The notes below the pieces were generated by a model. It worked only from the letters and a program-made list of their open reading frames with translations, searched no databases and was not told the DNA's origin. This document shows positions 1-8,274 of a DNA stretch of 56,674 bases, in pieces (positions within the stretch are counted from its first letter, which is position 1; each line of letters begins with the position of its first letter). The DNA is taken from positions 1-56,674 of the forward strand of contig NZ_JAFBEH010000010.1 of the NCBI RefSeq assembly GCF_016908645.1, read 5' to 3'. Position numbers and translations under genes: made by a program. Source of the DNA: Streptococcus loxodontisalivarius. GTDB lineage: Bacteria > Bacillota > Bacilli > Lactobacillales > Streptococcaceae.

Positions 1-95
1 GCTTTTCATTATAAGTCATGTGGGACTTTTTTTCTACATTCAAAAAGCCCTACAATCTCCTTGGTGGATTTACCCACTACAGAAATTATAGAGCC
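1..95 (-). mobile_element. probable left end of an ISL3-type insertion sequence (cut by window start)
   Basis: Read on the minus strand the segment begins GGCTCTATAATTTCTGTAG (plus 77-95) and continues into a leader resembling those upstream of streptococcal ISL3-family transposases (IS1193/IS1167 type). The transposase would lie to the left, outside the window. Terminal repeat and leader are recognised from memory; no second end or 8-bp target duplication can be checked here. It lies just past the yidC terminator. Confidence 0.5.
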
Positions 96-160
96 GATAT
101 CAAAAGGGCTCAACAGTAGACTTTAAATATTTGAGGAATTACCTTTAAGACTCTATCAAA

Positions 161-191
161 AAAACTAGCTTGAATTTTTCAAGCTAGTTTT
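161..191 (-). terminator. intrinsic terminator of yidC
   Basis: Stem AAACTAGCTTGAA/TTCAAGCTAGTTT with a 3-nt loop. On the minus strand it is followed by a run of seven T (plus 157-163). It sits 3 bp past the yidC stop. Confidence 0.9.
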
Positions 192-194
192 AGT

Positions 195-1112
195 TTATTT
201 ACGGTTACGCTGTTTCCCAGCATTACGATTTGTTTTTTGTGTTGGAATAGATTGTGCTTGTTTTGGTGTCACGTCACGACGAGCTGTGTTAGATGACTTG
301 AATGGTTTTGGAGGATTGTTCTTGTACTCTTCCTCAACACGTTTACGAAGTTTTGGTTTGAGAATGTATTGCGTAATCAATTGTTGAATGATAGAGAAGA
401 TACCACCGACGAACCAGTAGAGTCCAACTGCAGCTGGAAGACTGAATGACATGAAGGCCATCATAATTGGCATGTAGTACATCATGACTTTCATTTGTTG
501 ACGTTGTGCTTCAGGCACTGCGATGTATGAAAGATATGATTGGATAAAGTAGAGCCCAGCGATGATAACTACTAGGACAAGGTCACGTTGACCTAGGTCC
601 ATCCAAAGGAAGTGACTATCAGAAACACCTTTAGTGTATTGAGCCGCAAAGTAGAGGGCTGAGAAGAAAGGCATTTGAATCAAAAGTGGAAGACAGCCGA
701 TACCACCGAACATGCTAACACCGTTTTCACGTTGAGCAGCCATGAGGTCAGCCTGCGCAGCCATTTTTTCCTCTTGAGTCGTCGCATTTTTCATGCGCTC
801 GTTAATTGGATCCAAGATTGGTTTGAGGTAGTTCATCTTCTCTGCTTGGTAGGCAGCCTTCCAAGATTGGTTAAGACCTAGAGGGAGGATGATCAAACGC
901 ACGATAAGTGTTGTAACGATGATACCAACACCAAAACCAAGACCAAGGTTGTCACCAAAGTAGGTAATAACATAACTCATTGGTTTTCCGAGAAGGTTCC
1001 AGATTGTCCCTGTTGGATTACCACTTGAATCACGAGAGACACAACCACTTAAAACAAGGAGCATTGACAAGGCAAGTCCTGTGAAAAGTAATTTTTTAGT
1101 ATTCTTTTTCAA
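195..1112 (-). CDS. yidC2: membrane protein insertase YidC/Oxa1 (YidC2-type lipoprotein)
   Basis: Inserts membrane proteins, alone or with SecYEG/SRP. The 305-aa product starts with a lipoprotein signal ending LSGC, lipidated Cys24. Five hydrophobic segments follow; the first, around residues 58-80, carries the conserved groove Arg within [10 protein letters not shown] long basic C-terminal tail (ends KQRNRK) is typical of YidC2/OxaA, which contacts ribosomes. The start is TTG at 1110-1112, with an AAAGGA ribosome-binding site about 10 nt upstream; no better ATG is available in frame without losing the signal peptide. It lies downstream of acyP in the same orientation, the usual streptococcal pairing, with 165 nt between them. 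Confidence 0.95.
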   Translation of the reverse strand: MKKNTKKLLFTGLALSMLLVLSGCVSRDSSGNPTGTIWNLLGKPMSYVITYFGDNLGLGFGVGIIVTTLIVRLIILPLGLNQSWKAAYQAEKMNYLKPILDPINERMKNATTQEEKMAAQADLMAAQRENGVSMFGGIGCLPLLIQMPFFSALYFAAQYTKGVSDSHFLWMDLGQRDLVLVVIIAGLYFIQSYLSYIAVPEAQRQQMKVMMYYMPIMMAFMSFSLPAAVGLYWFVGGIFSIIQQLITQYILKPKLRKRVEEEYKNNPPKPFKSSNTARRDVTPKQAQSIPTQKTNRNAGKQRNRK

Positions 1113-1277
1113 ATTATTACAGTCCTTTATTTTATAATACCTATCTATTTTACTGTTTTTTTCTTAATTTCTCAATACTTCTCAAGTCTTAATTTAAGCA
1201 TTCTGTCTTTCTTGTCTGTCGGAGCTGGACTAGGTCTGACGCATTTATAAACTTCTAAGCAGTTTGGGAAATTCTTC

Positions 1278-1556
1278 TTAGTTAGCCATTTGAAAATCGC
1301 TGTAATCTGAGAAGGTCACCATATTGACATCAACGTATGTGACCTTGGCATAGGGTGAGGGACCTTTTCTGACTTCTTGGATAAATTTTGCCAGCTTGGC
1401 TGAGTCATCAGATTGGACTAAGATTTCAACTGTTCCATCATCGTTATTCCAGACGCGACCGTAGAGGTCACCGATTTCCTGGGCTAAGAGATAGGTTGAG
1501 TAGCGAAAGCCGACACCTTGGACACGACCTGAAACGAGGAGACGCATTTTTTTCAT
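1278..1556 (-). CDS. acyP: acylphosphatase
   Basis: Small (92 aa) ferredoxin-like hydrolase of acyl phosphates such as carbamoyl phosphate and 1,3-bisphosphoglycerate; cytosolic. The signature GRVQGVGFRY (residues 10-19) holds the phosphate-binding loop and catalytic Arg18. The second motif, VWNNDDGTVEI, provides the catalytic Asn37. Full family length. It starts 53 bp from the divergently transcribed RNA methyltransferase, so the two promoters lie within about 50 bp. Confidence 0.95.
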   Translation of the reverse strand: MKKMRLLVSGRVQGVGFRYSTYLLAQEIGDLYGRVWNNDDGTVEILVQSDDSAKLAKFIQEVRKGPSPYAKVTYVDVNMVTFSDYSDFQMAN

Positions 1557-1573
1557 GAATTGACCTTCTTTCT

Positions 1574-1601
1574 TTGCATAGCCATTGGCATGGTGTATAA
1601 T
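1574..1601 (+). promoter_or_regulatory. promoter of the RNA methyltransferase gene
   Basis: TTGCAT (1574-1579), 16-bp spacer, TATAAT (1596-1601). Predicted transcription start is at about 1608, the first base of the likely start codon being 1609, so the mRNA would be leaderless. Confidence 0.65.
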
Positions 1602-1608
1602 GGTTTAC

Positions 1609-2349
1609 ATGACTATTATAACCTCAAAAGCAAATAATCTCATTAAAAATACCAAAAAACTCTTGCAGAAAAAGCATCGCAAGGCTTCCTATCTGATTGA
1701 GGGCTGGCATCTTTTTGAGGAGGCTAGACAGGCTGGAGCAGTTTTTCGACATGTCTTTGTTCTGGAAGAAATGGCAGAGCGAGTTGGTGACTTGGACTGT
1801 GTCGTCTTGGTTTCAGCAGAAGTCTTAAAGGAACTTACTGACGCCAAAACACCGCAAGGAATCGTAGCAGAAGTAGCTCTGTCAGAAGAAGTCCTACCTG
1901 AGAAGTTTGATGGAAAATACCTGATTTTGGAAGATGTTCAAGATCCTGGGAATGTCGGAACCATGATCAGAACGGCTGACGCTGCTGGTTTTGATGGGGT
2001 CTTTCTCTCTAAGAAATCAGCTGATATCTACAATGATAAGACCCTTCGTTCTATGCAGGGCAGCCATTTCCACTTGCCGATTTGGCGAGTTGATGTCCTG
2101 GAGCTTCTTGGGCGGTTCCAAGCGGCAGGGCACCCTGTGCTAGCAACAACCCTATCAAAGACCTCAGTAGACTATAAGTCTCTAGCTAACTATGATAGCT
2201 TTGCTCTTGTCATGGGAAATGAAGGTCAGGGAATCTCAGCAGAAATGGCAAGTCAGGCCGACCAGCTGGTTCACATCAGTATGCCGGGTCAGGCTGAGAG
2301 TCTCAATGTGGCTGTCGCTGCGGGAATTCTCATGTTTAGCTTGCTTTAA
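1609..2349 (+). CDS. TrmH/SpoU-family RNA 2'-O-methyltransferase
   Basis: SPOUT-class methyltransferase that adds a 2'-O-methyl group to rRNA or tRNA using SAM; exact target unknown. The 246-aa product has an N-terminal substrate-binding region (residues 1-95). The three SpoU motifs follow: NVGTMIRTADAAGFDG, then VMGNEGQGIS, and SLNVAVAAGI near the C-terminus, which form the knotted SAM site. ATG 1609 (MTIITSKANN) fits the family start; in-frame ATG 1600 and TTG 1585 lie in or before the -10 box. No ribosome-binding site is visible. Followed after 54 bp by the HD-domain gene. Confidence 0.9.
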   Translation: MTIITSKANNLIKNTKKLLQKKHRKASYLIEGWHLFEEARQAGAVFRHVFVLEEMAERVGDLDCVVLVSAEVLKELTDAKTPQGIVAEVALSEEVLPEKFDGKYLILEDVQDPGNVGTMIRTADAAGFDGVFLSKKSADIYNDKTLRSMQGSHFHLPIWRVDVLELLGRFQAAGHPVLATTLSKTSVDYKSLANYDSFALVMGNEGQGISAEMASQADQLVHISMPGQAESLNVAVAAGILMFSLL

Positions 2350-2403
2350 GGAAAGTGATATAATATTAGTGGTCATAGAAAAACACCGTTGGAGGTGGCT
2401 AAA

Positions 2404-2895
2404 GTGAAAGACTATAAAGAAGATAAAGAATTTATGAACCATGTTGGGCATTTGATTCGTCACCCACGTTTTCAAAAGCTTGACGGTATTGTGCAGCATC
2501 ACCATTCGACTCGTATGGAGCATTCTATCAATGTAGCTTATACCAGCTATAAAATCGCTAAAAAGTTCGGCTGGGATGCAAAATCAACGGCTCGAGGTGG
2601 GCTTTTGCACGATATGTTCTACTATGATTGGCGCGATACCAAGTTTACCAAGGGACATGCTTGGACACATCCACGTATCGCCGTTAGAAATGCCAATAAG
2701 ATCACCACTTTGAACAAAAAAGAAGAGGATATCATCCTCAAACACATGTGGGGAGCGACTATCGCTCCACCACGTTATAAAGAAGGTTACATTGTAACCA
2801 TGGTTGATAAGTATTGGGCAGTCAAAGAAGCCGCAACACCGCTACGAAAAAGCTTGCGCAAGGTAAGACGCTTCCATCGAAAGATATTGGACTAA
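2404..2895 (+). CDS. HD-domain hydrolase
   Basis: Predicted metal-dependent phosphohydrolase; substrate unknown. The 163-aa product has His40 (RMEHSINVAY) and the His69-Asp70 pair (GGLLHDMFYYDW) of the HD superfamily. A later HPRIAVRN segment may supply further metal ligands. Start chosen as GTG 2404 because GGAGG at 2391-2395 sits 8 nt upstream; the longer TTG 2389 start would put that ribosome-binding site inside the gene. A TATAAT at 2359-2364 suggests its own promoter. The stop codon overlaps the first hairpin of the downstream repeat cluster. Confidence 0.85.
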   Translation: MKDYKEDKEFMNHVGHLIRHPRFQKLDGIVQHHHSTRMEHSINVAYTSYKIAKKFGWDAKSTARGGLLHDMFYYDWRDTKFTKGHAWTHPRIAVRNANKITTLNKKEEDIILKHMWGATIAPPRYKEGYIVTMVDKYWAVKEAATPLRKSLRKVRRFHRKILD

Positions 2896-3383
2896 AACAG
2901 TCCTGTGGACTGTTTTAGGTCGGCAACTGAAAATTAAGACTTGCCGAAAGTCCTGTGGACTGTTTTAGGTCCGAGCCTAGAAATGAAGCCGCGAGGAAAC
3001 AGCCCAGTGGGCTATTTCAGTCTTCCGCCTACACAACTTAGAATTATTCCCTTTGTTCTTTATCTCAATTCTGATAAGGAATCATAAAAAATAAAATTGC
3101 CACGATAAATTAACGACTATACGGGGAATGTTGTTATTTGTGTCAGCTACGGACGAGCGAAGTGCTCAAACAGTCTGGGAGACTGTTTGAGGTAACCCAG
3201 TTGCTTTTTGCTGTAGTGATAGTGCTAGAAACGAAGAGTTCTAGCACTTGGGGTTAGCGAGACCTGAGGCTCGCTAAGAAGGAATGCTGAAACAGTCTGT
3301 GAATAGACTGTTTCAGGTGGGAAATAGTGAAAGCGCAGCTTTTCATCACTTGGTTTCCTAAAATAGTCCACTGGACTATTTTA
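2894..3383. repeat. cluster of at least eight hairpins (AAACAGTC...GACTGTTT type) in a non-coding region
   Basis: The 2896-3452 gap holds no convincing gene but many inverted repeats. Perfect stems: 2894-2916 (10 bp), 3166-3190 (11 bp), 3287-3316 (12 bp), 3359-3383 (11 bp). Near-perfect: 2996-3018 (10 bp, one mismatch). A degenerate copy lies around 2949-2966. Most share AAACAGTC or AAATAGTC arms with a 3-nt loop and are followed by AGGT or a related sequence. Two unrelated stems lie between them: 3221-3230/3239-3248 and 3254-3261/3270-3277. The first stem overlaps the HD stop codon and could act as its terminator. Nothing recognisable was seen at 3019-3160. Confidence 0.85.
2899..2971. repeat. 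exact 23-bp direct repeat
   Basis: The sequences at 2899-2921 and 2949-2971 are identical over 23 bp. Each contains TCCTGTGGAC followed by TGTTTTAGGTC. The copies are 50 bp apart, pointing to local duplication of one hairpin unit. Confidence 0.9.
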
Positions 3384-3452
3384 CCTTCCGCCCCTCACTA
3401 CTTAAAAAAAGCAAAAAAATATATCGAACAAAAAGAAAAAGGAGATTTATAC

Positions 3453-4145
3453 ATGCAAGATAATGTTATTTACACTCAGAGAGATCAGGCGGGGCTTAAC
3501 CGTTTCTACTCTAAGATTTACGGATTAGTTGGGATGGGGATTGGCTTGTCAGCCTTTGTTTCTCTTCTTATGCTCTATGTTTTCCCGCAAAATCTAATTG
3601 CTATCTCGTCAGGTAGCTCTTGGATTTACTATGGAGCTGTTATTTTAGAGTTGGCCTTGGTTGTTATGGCATCAAGCGCAGCGGCTAAGAATACGCCAGC
3701 AGCTCTGCCCCTCTTCTTGACCTACTCAGCCCTTAATGGTTTCACGCTCAGCTTTATCATTGCCCAATATACACAAGGAACTGTGCTTCAAGCCTTCCTA
3801 TCATCAGCCCTTCTCTTTTTGGTAATGGCGGTGCTGGGAGCTGTAACTAAGAAGGACTTGTCTGGCATGCGCAAGGCAATGATGGCAGCCTTGATTGGTA
3901 TTATTATCGCTAGTGTGGTTAATACCTTCATGGGTTCAGGCATGATTTCTTATGTAGTTAGTGTTATCTCAGTTCTCATCTTTTCTGGATTGATTGCCTA
4001 TGATAACCAACAAATCAAGAATGTCTATGACCAGACAGGTGGTCGTGTTGGAGATGGCTGGGCTATCTCAATGGCACTTAGCCTCTATCTTGACTTTATC
4101 AACCTTTTCATTAGTTTGCTTCGCATCTTTGCAAGAAATGACTAA
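3453..4145 (+). CDS. Bax inhibitor-1/YbhL-family integral membrane protein
   Basis: BI-1 (TMBIM) proteins are seven-helix membrane proteins linked to calcium leak or stress tolerance; the bacterial role is poorly defined. The 230-aa product has an N-terminal cytosolic stretch ([21 protein letters not shown]), then about seven hydrophobic segments. The C-terminal part holds the family motif [13 protein letters not shown] and a final [15 protein letters not shown] 3453 is chosen because AAAGGAG at about 3437-3444 precedes it; a longer in-frame extension from 3327 would run through the hairpin cluster. It is monocistronic, closed by a terminator at 4162-4189. Confidence 0.88.
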   Translation: MQDNVIYTQRDQAGLNRFYSKIYGLVGMGIGLSAFVSLLMLYVFPQNLIAISSGSSWIYYGAVILELALVVMASSAAAKNTPAALPLFLTYSALNGFTLSFIIAQYTQGTVLQAFLSSALLFLVMAVLGAVTKKDLSGMRKAMMAALIGIIIASVVNTFMGSGMISYVVSVISVLIFSGLIAYDNQQIKNVYDQTGGRVGDGWAISMALSLYLDFINLFISLLRIFARND

Positions 4146-4161
4146 TCAATAGCTGTAAAAC

Positions 4162-4189
4162 GGATTGCAAGAGTATGCAGTCCTTTTTT
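4162..4189 (+). terminator. terminator of the BI-1 gene
   Basis: GGATTGCA/TGCAGTCC stem (one G-T pair) around a 5-nt loop, then TTTTTT. Confidence 0.85.
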
Positions 4190-4216
4190 GGTCTATAAAA
4201 ATATAATCTGATATGG

Positions 4217-4250
4217 TATAATAGACTAAATATTTTGAATGTTGAGGAAA
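4217..4250 (+). promoter_or_regulatory. lysA -10 box and ribosome-binding site
   Basis: Extended -10 TGGTATAAT (TATAAT at 4217-4222) and TGAGGAAA at 4243-4250, 5 nt before the lysA ATG. Confidence 0.7.
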
Positions 4251-4254
4251 CGAT

Positions 4255-5508
4255 ATGAAGACACCATTTATTTCAGCTGCAGAGCTTGATAAAATCACTG
4301 CTCAATACCCGACACCTTTCCACCTTTACGATGAAAAAGGGATTCGTGAGACAGCTCGTGCGGTTAATAAGGCTTTCTCTTGGAATCCTGGTTTTAAGGA
4401 ATTCTTTGCCGTTAAGGCAACGCCAAACCCAGCTATCTTGAAAATTCTTCAAGAGGAAAACTGTGGGGTTGACTGTGCGACTGATACTGAGCTCATCATG
4501 AGTAAAAAAGTTGGCTTTGAAGCGTCAGCTATTAGCTTTACCTCAAATGATACTAAGGCTCAAGAATTTGTCTATGCGCGTGAAATTGGTGCTACAATCA
4601 ACCTTGATGCCTATGAGCATATCACCTTTTTGGAACAAGTAGCAGGGCTGCCTGATACGGTTTCTCTTCGTTACAACCCTGGCGGTGTCTTCTCATTGGG
4701 TACTGATATCATGGATCACCCAGAAGAATCAAAATTTGGTATGACCAAGGCTCAGCTTTTCCAAGGTTATCAAGATTTGAAAGAAAAAGGTGTGAAATCT
4801 TTTGGTCTGCATGCTTTCTTGGCATCAAATACCGTAACCAATGCCTACTATCCAACCTTGGCAGCTCAGCTATTTGAACTAGCCGTAGAAATCAAGAATG
4901 AACTTGGTATCAGCCTTGATTTTATCAACCTTTCAGGTGGTATCGGTGTTGATTACAGCCCAGAAAATCGTCAGAATGATATTGCGGCTATCGGACAAGG
5001 TGTCCATGAACAATTTGATGCCATTTTGGTGCCAAATGGACTGGGTCACATCAATATCTATACAGAACTTGGTCGTTATATGTTAGCATCCCACGGTCAC
5101 TTGGTGACTAAGGTTTTGCACTTGAAAGACACTTACCGTCATTATGTTGGGGTGGATGCTAGCGCTGTTAACTTGCTTCGTCCTGCTATGTATGATGCTT
5201 ACCACCACATTAGCAATGTATCAAATCCTGACGGTGAGATTCAAGTGGTCGATGTTGTCGGTTCACTTTGTGAAAACAATGATAAATTTGCGAAAAATCG
5301 TGAATTGCCTGAGGCTCGTGTCGGAGATACCTTGGTTATTCATGATACAGGTGCCCACGGTTTCTCAATGGGCTACCAATACAATGGTCGTTTGCGTTCA
5401 GCTGAAATCCTCTACCAAGAGGATGGATCAGCTCGTTTGATTCGTCGTGCGGAAACAGTCGAAGACTATTTTGCAACGCTTTACGGATTTGATTTCGATA
5501 AAGACTAA
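4255..5508 (+). CDS. lysA: diaminopimelate decarboxylase
   Basis: PLP enzyme converting meso-diaminopimelate to L-lysine and CO2, the last step of lysine synthesis. The 417-aa product is a fold-type III decarboxylase. The PLP lysine is Lys54 in FFAVKATPNP; the glycine-rich phosphate site is LSGGIGVDY. The dimer-interface motif SLCENNDKF and the C-terminal HDTGAHGFSMGYQYNGRLR are also present. The product fits the lysine need of the L-Lys-adding MurE encoded at 52731. A related activity, carboxynorspermidine decarboxylase, is shorter and less likely. Confidence 0.92.
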   Translation: MKTPFISAAELDKITAQYPTPFHLYDEKGIRETARAVNKAFSWNPGFKEFFAVKATPNPAILKILQEENCGVDCATDTELIMSKKVGFEASAISFTSNDTKAQEFVYAREIGATINLDAYEHITFLEQVAGLPDTVSLRYNPGGVFSLGTDIMDHPEESKFGMTKAQLFQGYQDLKEKGVKSFGLHAFLASNTVTNAYYPTLAAQLFELAVEIKNELGISLDFINLSGGIGVDYSPENRQNDIAAIGQGVHEQFDAILVPNGLGHINIYTELGRYMLASHGHLVTKVLHLKDTYRHYVGVDASAVNLLRPAMYDAYHHISNVSNPDGEIQVVDVVGSLCENNDKFAKNRELPEARVGDTLVIHDTGAHGFSMGYQYNGRLRSAEILYQEDGSARLIRRAETVEDYFATLYGFDFDKD

Positions 5509-5519
5509 AGAAAAGATTT

Positions 5520-5552
5520 AAAGAGGCTTTGGACATCTTGTCCAGCCTCTTT
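5520..5552 (+). terminator. terminator of lysA
   Basis: Two-part stem AAAGAGGC/GCCTCTTT and TGGACA/TGTCCA with a TCT loop. An in-frame TTG at 5529 for the next gene falls inside this hairpin and is therefore unlikely to be a start. Confidence 0.85.
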
Positions 5553-5579
5553 GTGCTAGATAAAATAGAGGTTTATGAG

Positions 5580-6911
5580 ATGAAAAGTAGAGCTATTGAT
5601 TTGACCAAGGGTCCTGTGCTCAAGGTCTTGCTCTTGTTTGCTTGGCCAATTATGGTATCCAATTTATTTCAACAGTTATACAATACAGCTGATACCATGA
5701 TTGTTGGACATTTTTTAGGAGAGGAGTCGCTGGCTGCGGTTGGAGCTACCTCGTCTATTTTTGACTTGATTGTCGGCTTTGCTCTTGGAATTGGAAATGG
5801 TCTGGGAATTGTTATTGCTAGATACTACGGTGCTGGGCAGAAGGATATGATAAAAAAGTCAGTAGCATCTAGTCTTGTGATTGGCTTGGTTTTGAGTTTT
5901 ATGGTGCTCTTGATTGGTATCTTTGGGCTTTATCCGCTTTTGGAATTTTTAGGAACGCCAGCCAACATCATCGACCAATCCTATGACTACATCTCTCTGA
6001 TTATGATGAGTGTCTTGGTGACTTTTGCCTATAATCTTGGTGCTGGTCTTTTGAGAGCTATTGGTGATAGTCTGATGGCTCTCTATATTCTGATGTTTGC
6101 TTCTCTGGTCAATATCAGTCTGGATTTGATTTTGATTACTCAGGCTGGGATGGGAGTGAGAGGGGCTGCTGTGGCGACAGTGACCTCCCAGCTTTTATCA
6201 GCCCTGCTCTGTTTTGCCTATATTTACAAGAAGGCACATATTCTGGTTCCCAAGCGCCAGCATTTTTCCCTAGATAAGGCACTTTATCGTGACTTGATTG
6301 GGCAGGGCTTGTCCATGGGATTTATGTCTTCTATCGTTAGTATTGGAACGGTTATTCTCCAGTCGGCTATCAATTCGCTGGGCGTCAGCATCATTGCAGC
6401 TCAGGTAACGGCTCGTAGGCTCATGTCTTTCTTTATCATGCCTTTGACGGCGACAGCGACAGCGATTGCTACCTTTACCTCGCAAAATCTTGGTGCCGGT
6501 CTGACAGATCGTATCCGTCAGGGAGTCAAGAAGGCTAGTCTTGTGGCTCTGGTCTGGGGCTTGATTTCCATTGTCTCGCTCTATACTTTTGGTCCCTTTT
6601 TGATTGCTTTGATTTCGGGGTCCAATAAGGCAGAGCTTCTGACTGCGAGTGAGAACTATCTTCACTTTACCACTCTCTTTTATCCACTTTTGGGTGTTCT
6701 ATTTATCCTGAGAAATTGTTTGCAAGGATTAGGGCAAAAGATAACTCCTCTGGTCTCAAGTATTATCGAGCTGCTTGGGAAAATTCTATTTGTTATCTTT
6801 GTCATTCCGCATCTGGGCTACTGGGGTGTTATCCTCTGTGAACCTTTGATTTGGATTCCTATGACGCTTCAGCTTTATTGGGTATATGCTAAGCAATCAA
6901 AAGCCCTGTAA
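5580..6911 (+). CDS. MATE-family multidrug/toxin exporter
   Basis: Cation-coupled exporter of the MATE (MOP) superfamily; substrate not predictable. The 443-aa product has about 12 hydrophobic segments arranged as two six-helix halves. The N-terminal LFQQLYNTADTMIVGHFLGEESLAAVG and the matching second-half stretch are typical MatE signatures. ATG 5580 is taken as start (MKSRAIDLTKG), with GAGG just upstream. Closest in type to the DinF/NorM-like proteins common in Firmicutes. No regulator lies nearby. Confidence 0.88.
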   Translation: MKSRAIDLTKGPVLKVLLLFAWPIMVSNLFQQLYNTADTMIVGHFLGEESLAAVGATSSIFDLIVGFALGIGNGLGIVIARYYGAGQKDMIKKSVASSLVIGLVLSFMVLLIGIFGLYPLLEFLGTPANIIDQSYDYISLIMMSVLVTFAYNLGAGLLRAIGDSLMALYILMFASLVNISLDLILITQAGMGVRGAAVATVTSQLLSALLCFAYIYKKAHILVPKRQHFSLDKALYRDLIGQGLSMGFMSSIVSIGTVILQSAINSLGVSIIAAQVTARRLMSFFIMPLTATATAIATFTSQNLGAGLTDRIRQGVKKASLVALVWGLISIVSLYTFGPFLIALISGSNKAELLTASENYLHFTTLFYPLLGVLFILRNCLQGLGQKITPLVSSIIELLGKILFVIFVIPHLGYWGVILCEPLIWIPMTLQLYWVYAKQSKAL

Positions 6912-6948
6912 GGGTTTCTCAAAATTTGATAAGTCCTTGGGATTTTGC

Positions 6949-6954
6949 TATAAT
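6949..6954 (+). promoter_or_regulatory. extended -10 promoter of yneF
   Basis: TGCTATAAT; AGGAGA lies about 10 nt before the yneF ATG. Confidence 0.6.
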
Positions 6955-6990
6955 AAGGGACGTAATAAAACTTAGGAGAACTGATACATT

Positions 6991-7230
6991 ATGACTTTTG
7001 TATGGATTTTGTTGATTATCGTAGCGCTTGTAGCTGGACTTTTTGGTGGTGTCTATATCGCTCGTAAACAATTTGAAAAAGAAGTAAGTGAACACCCACG
7101 TTTGACACCAGATGCTATCCGTGAAATGATGAGCCAAATGGGTCAAAAACCAAGCGAAGCTAAGATTCAACAAACTTACCGTAACATCATTAAACAATCA
7201 AAAGCAGCTGCTAAAAAATCTAAAAAATAA
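6991..7230 (+). CDS. yneF: YneF-family (UPF0154) small membrane protein
   Basis: 79-aa protein of unknown function conserved in Firmicutes. One N-terminal transmembrane helix (residues about 4-24, [19 protein letters not shown]) is followed by a charged cytosolic domain with [27 protein letters not shown], the family's diagnostic block, and a Lys-rich end. Full length. It has its own extended -10 promoter and a good ribosome-binding site. Confidence 0.9.
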   Translation: MTFVWILLIIVALVAGLFGGVYIARKQFEKEVSEHPRLTPDAIREMMSQMGQKPSEAKIQQTYRNIIKQSKAAAKKSKK

Positions 7231-7271
7231 GCGCAGCTTGGCTTTTAGCCAAAATATAGATAGAGATTAAG

Positions 7272-7433
7272 TAGGTAACTAGGATAGAATAATATCCCCT
7301 CCTTACTCAACTCACTATCATAAGCTAAGAAAATAATAGCGTAAGTAGAGGCAAATGTTACCTTTCAAGATGACTTGGAGTGTGACGTGCTAGAGTAGAA
7401 GTCAAACTCAGCTGGCACTGCCAGCTGAGTTTT
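7272..7433 (+). ncRNA. candidate structured RNA between yneF and racE
   Basis: The 228-nt gap can fold. AGGTAAC (7273-7279) pairs with GTTACCT (7357-7363). Inside it, CCTC-CTTAC (7298-7306) pairs with GTAAG-TA-GAGG (7341-7351). The 5' arm CCCCTCCTTAC resembles the 16S anti-Shine-Dalgarno. A strong terminator (7404-7433) closes it. No convincing promoter was found, so it may be a leader, a processed yneF 3' UTR or an sRNA. Confidence 0.45.
7404..7433 (+). terminator. strong intrinsic terminator 26 bp before racE
   Basis: 13-bp perfect stem (arm AAACTCAGCTGGC, 7404-7416), loop ACT, then TTTTG. Lying directly upstream of racE with no promoter visible in the 25 bp between, it could attenuate racE transcription. 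Confidence 0.85.
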
Positions 7434-7458
7434 GTCTCATTCTTAGAAAGTAGGTCTT

Positions 7459-8274
7459 ATGGATAATCGTCCGATTGGATTTTTGGATTCAGGTGTTGGC
7501 GGTTTAACAGTTGTGCGTGAATTGATGCGCCAGCTTCCTCATGAAGAGGTCATTTATATTGGTGATTCGGCTCGTGCTCCCTATGGTCCAAGACCTGCTG
7601 AGCAGATTGCCAGCTACACTTGGGAATTGGTTAATTTTCTCTTGACCAAGGATGTCAAGATGATCGTTATCGCCTGCAATACCGCGACAGCTGTGGTCTG
7701 GGAAGAAATAAAGGAAAAACTGTCAATCCCAGTTTTGGGAGTCATCCTACCTGGTTCCAGCGCAGCCATTAAATCTACCCGAAATGGTAAAATCGGTGTC
7801 ATCGGCACACCCATGACGATAAAGTCAGATATTTACCGCCAGAAGATTGAAATGCTGTCGCCTGATATGACAGTGACCAGCCTATCCTGTCCTAAGTTTG
7901 CTCCTATCGTGGAGTCTAATGAAATTACCTCAAGCGTTGCTAAGAAAATCGTCTATGAAACGCTAGCGCCTCTAAAAGGGAAGGTGGACACCCTGGTTCT
8001 GGGTTGTACCCATTATCCTCTACTCAGTCCTATCATCCAGAATGTCATGGGACCAGAGGTCAAGCTGATTGATAGCGGAGCTGAGACCGTGCGTGATGTC
8101 TCTGTTCTACTCAATTATTTCCAAATCAATCGCAGTCGTGAACTAGAAAGCAAGCATCAGTTTTTCACAACAGCTGGTGTGGCAAGCTTTAAAGAAATTG
8201 CTCAGGAATGGCTTGGTTCGACCATCACCGTCAGCCACGTGGACTTAGAAAAAAGTGAGGAAAATGATGTCTAA
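7459..8274 (+). CDS. murI: glutamate racemase
   Basis: Interconverts L- and D-glutamate, supplying D-Glu for peptidoglycan; cofactor-independent. The 271-aa product has the substrate motif [14 protein letters not shown] (Asp10, Ser11), [11 protein letters not shown], and the two catalytic cysteines Cys73 (IACNTAT) and Cys183 (LGCTHYPLL). Also called RacE in Firmicutes. The ribosome-binding site (AAAGTAGG) is modest. The stop overlaps the start of rdgB, so the two are translationally coupled at the head of a long operon. Confidence 0.95.
   Translation: MDNRPIGFLDSGVGGLTVVRELMRQLPHEEVIYIGDSARAPYGPRPAEQIASYTWELVNFLLTKDVKMIVIACNTATAVVWEEIKEKLSIPVLGVILPGSSAAIKSTRNGKIGVIGTPMTIKSDIYRQKIEMLSPDMTVTSLSCPKFAPIVESNEITSSVAKKIVYETLAPLKGKVDTLVLGCTHYPLLSPIIQNVMGPEVKLIDSGAETVRDVSVLLNYFQINRSRELESKHQFFTTAGVASFKEIAQEWLGSTITVSHVDLEKSEENDV

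Noticed and set aside
3327..3452. N-terminal extension of the BI-1 protein
   Set aside because: It would be encoded by the hairpin cluster, and a good RBS precedes ATG 3453.
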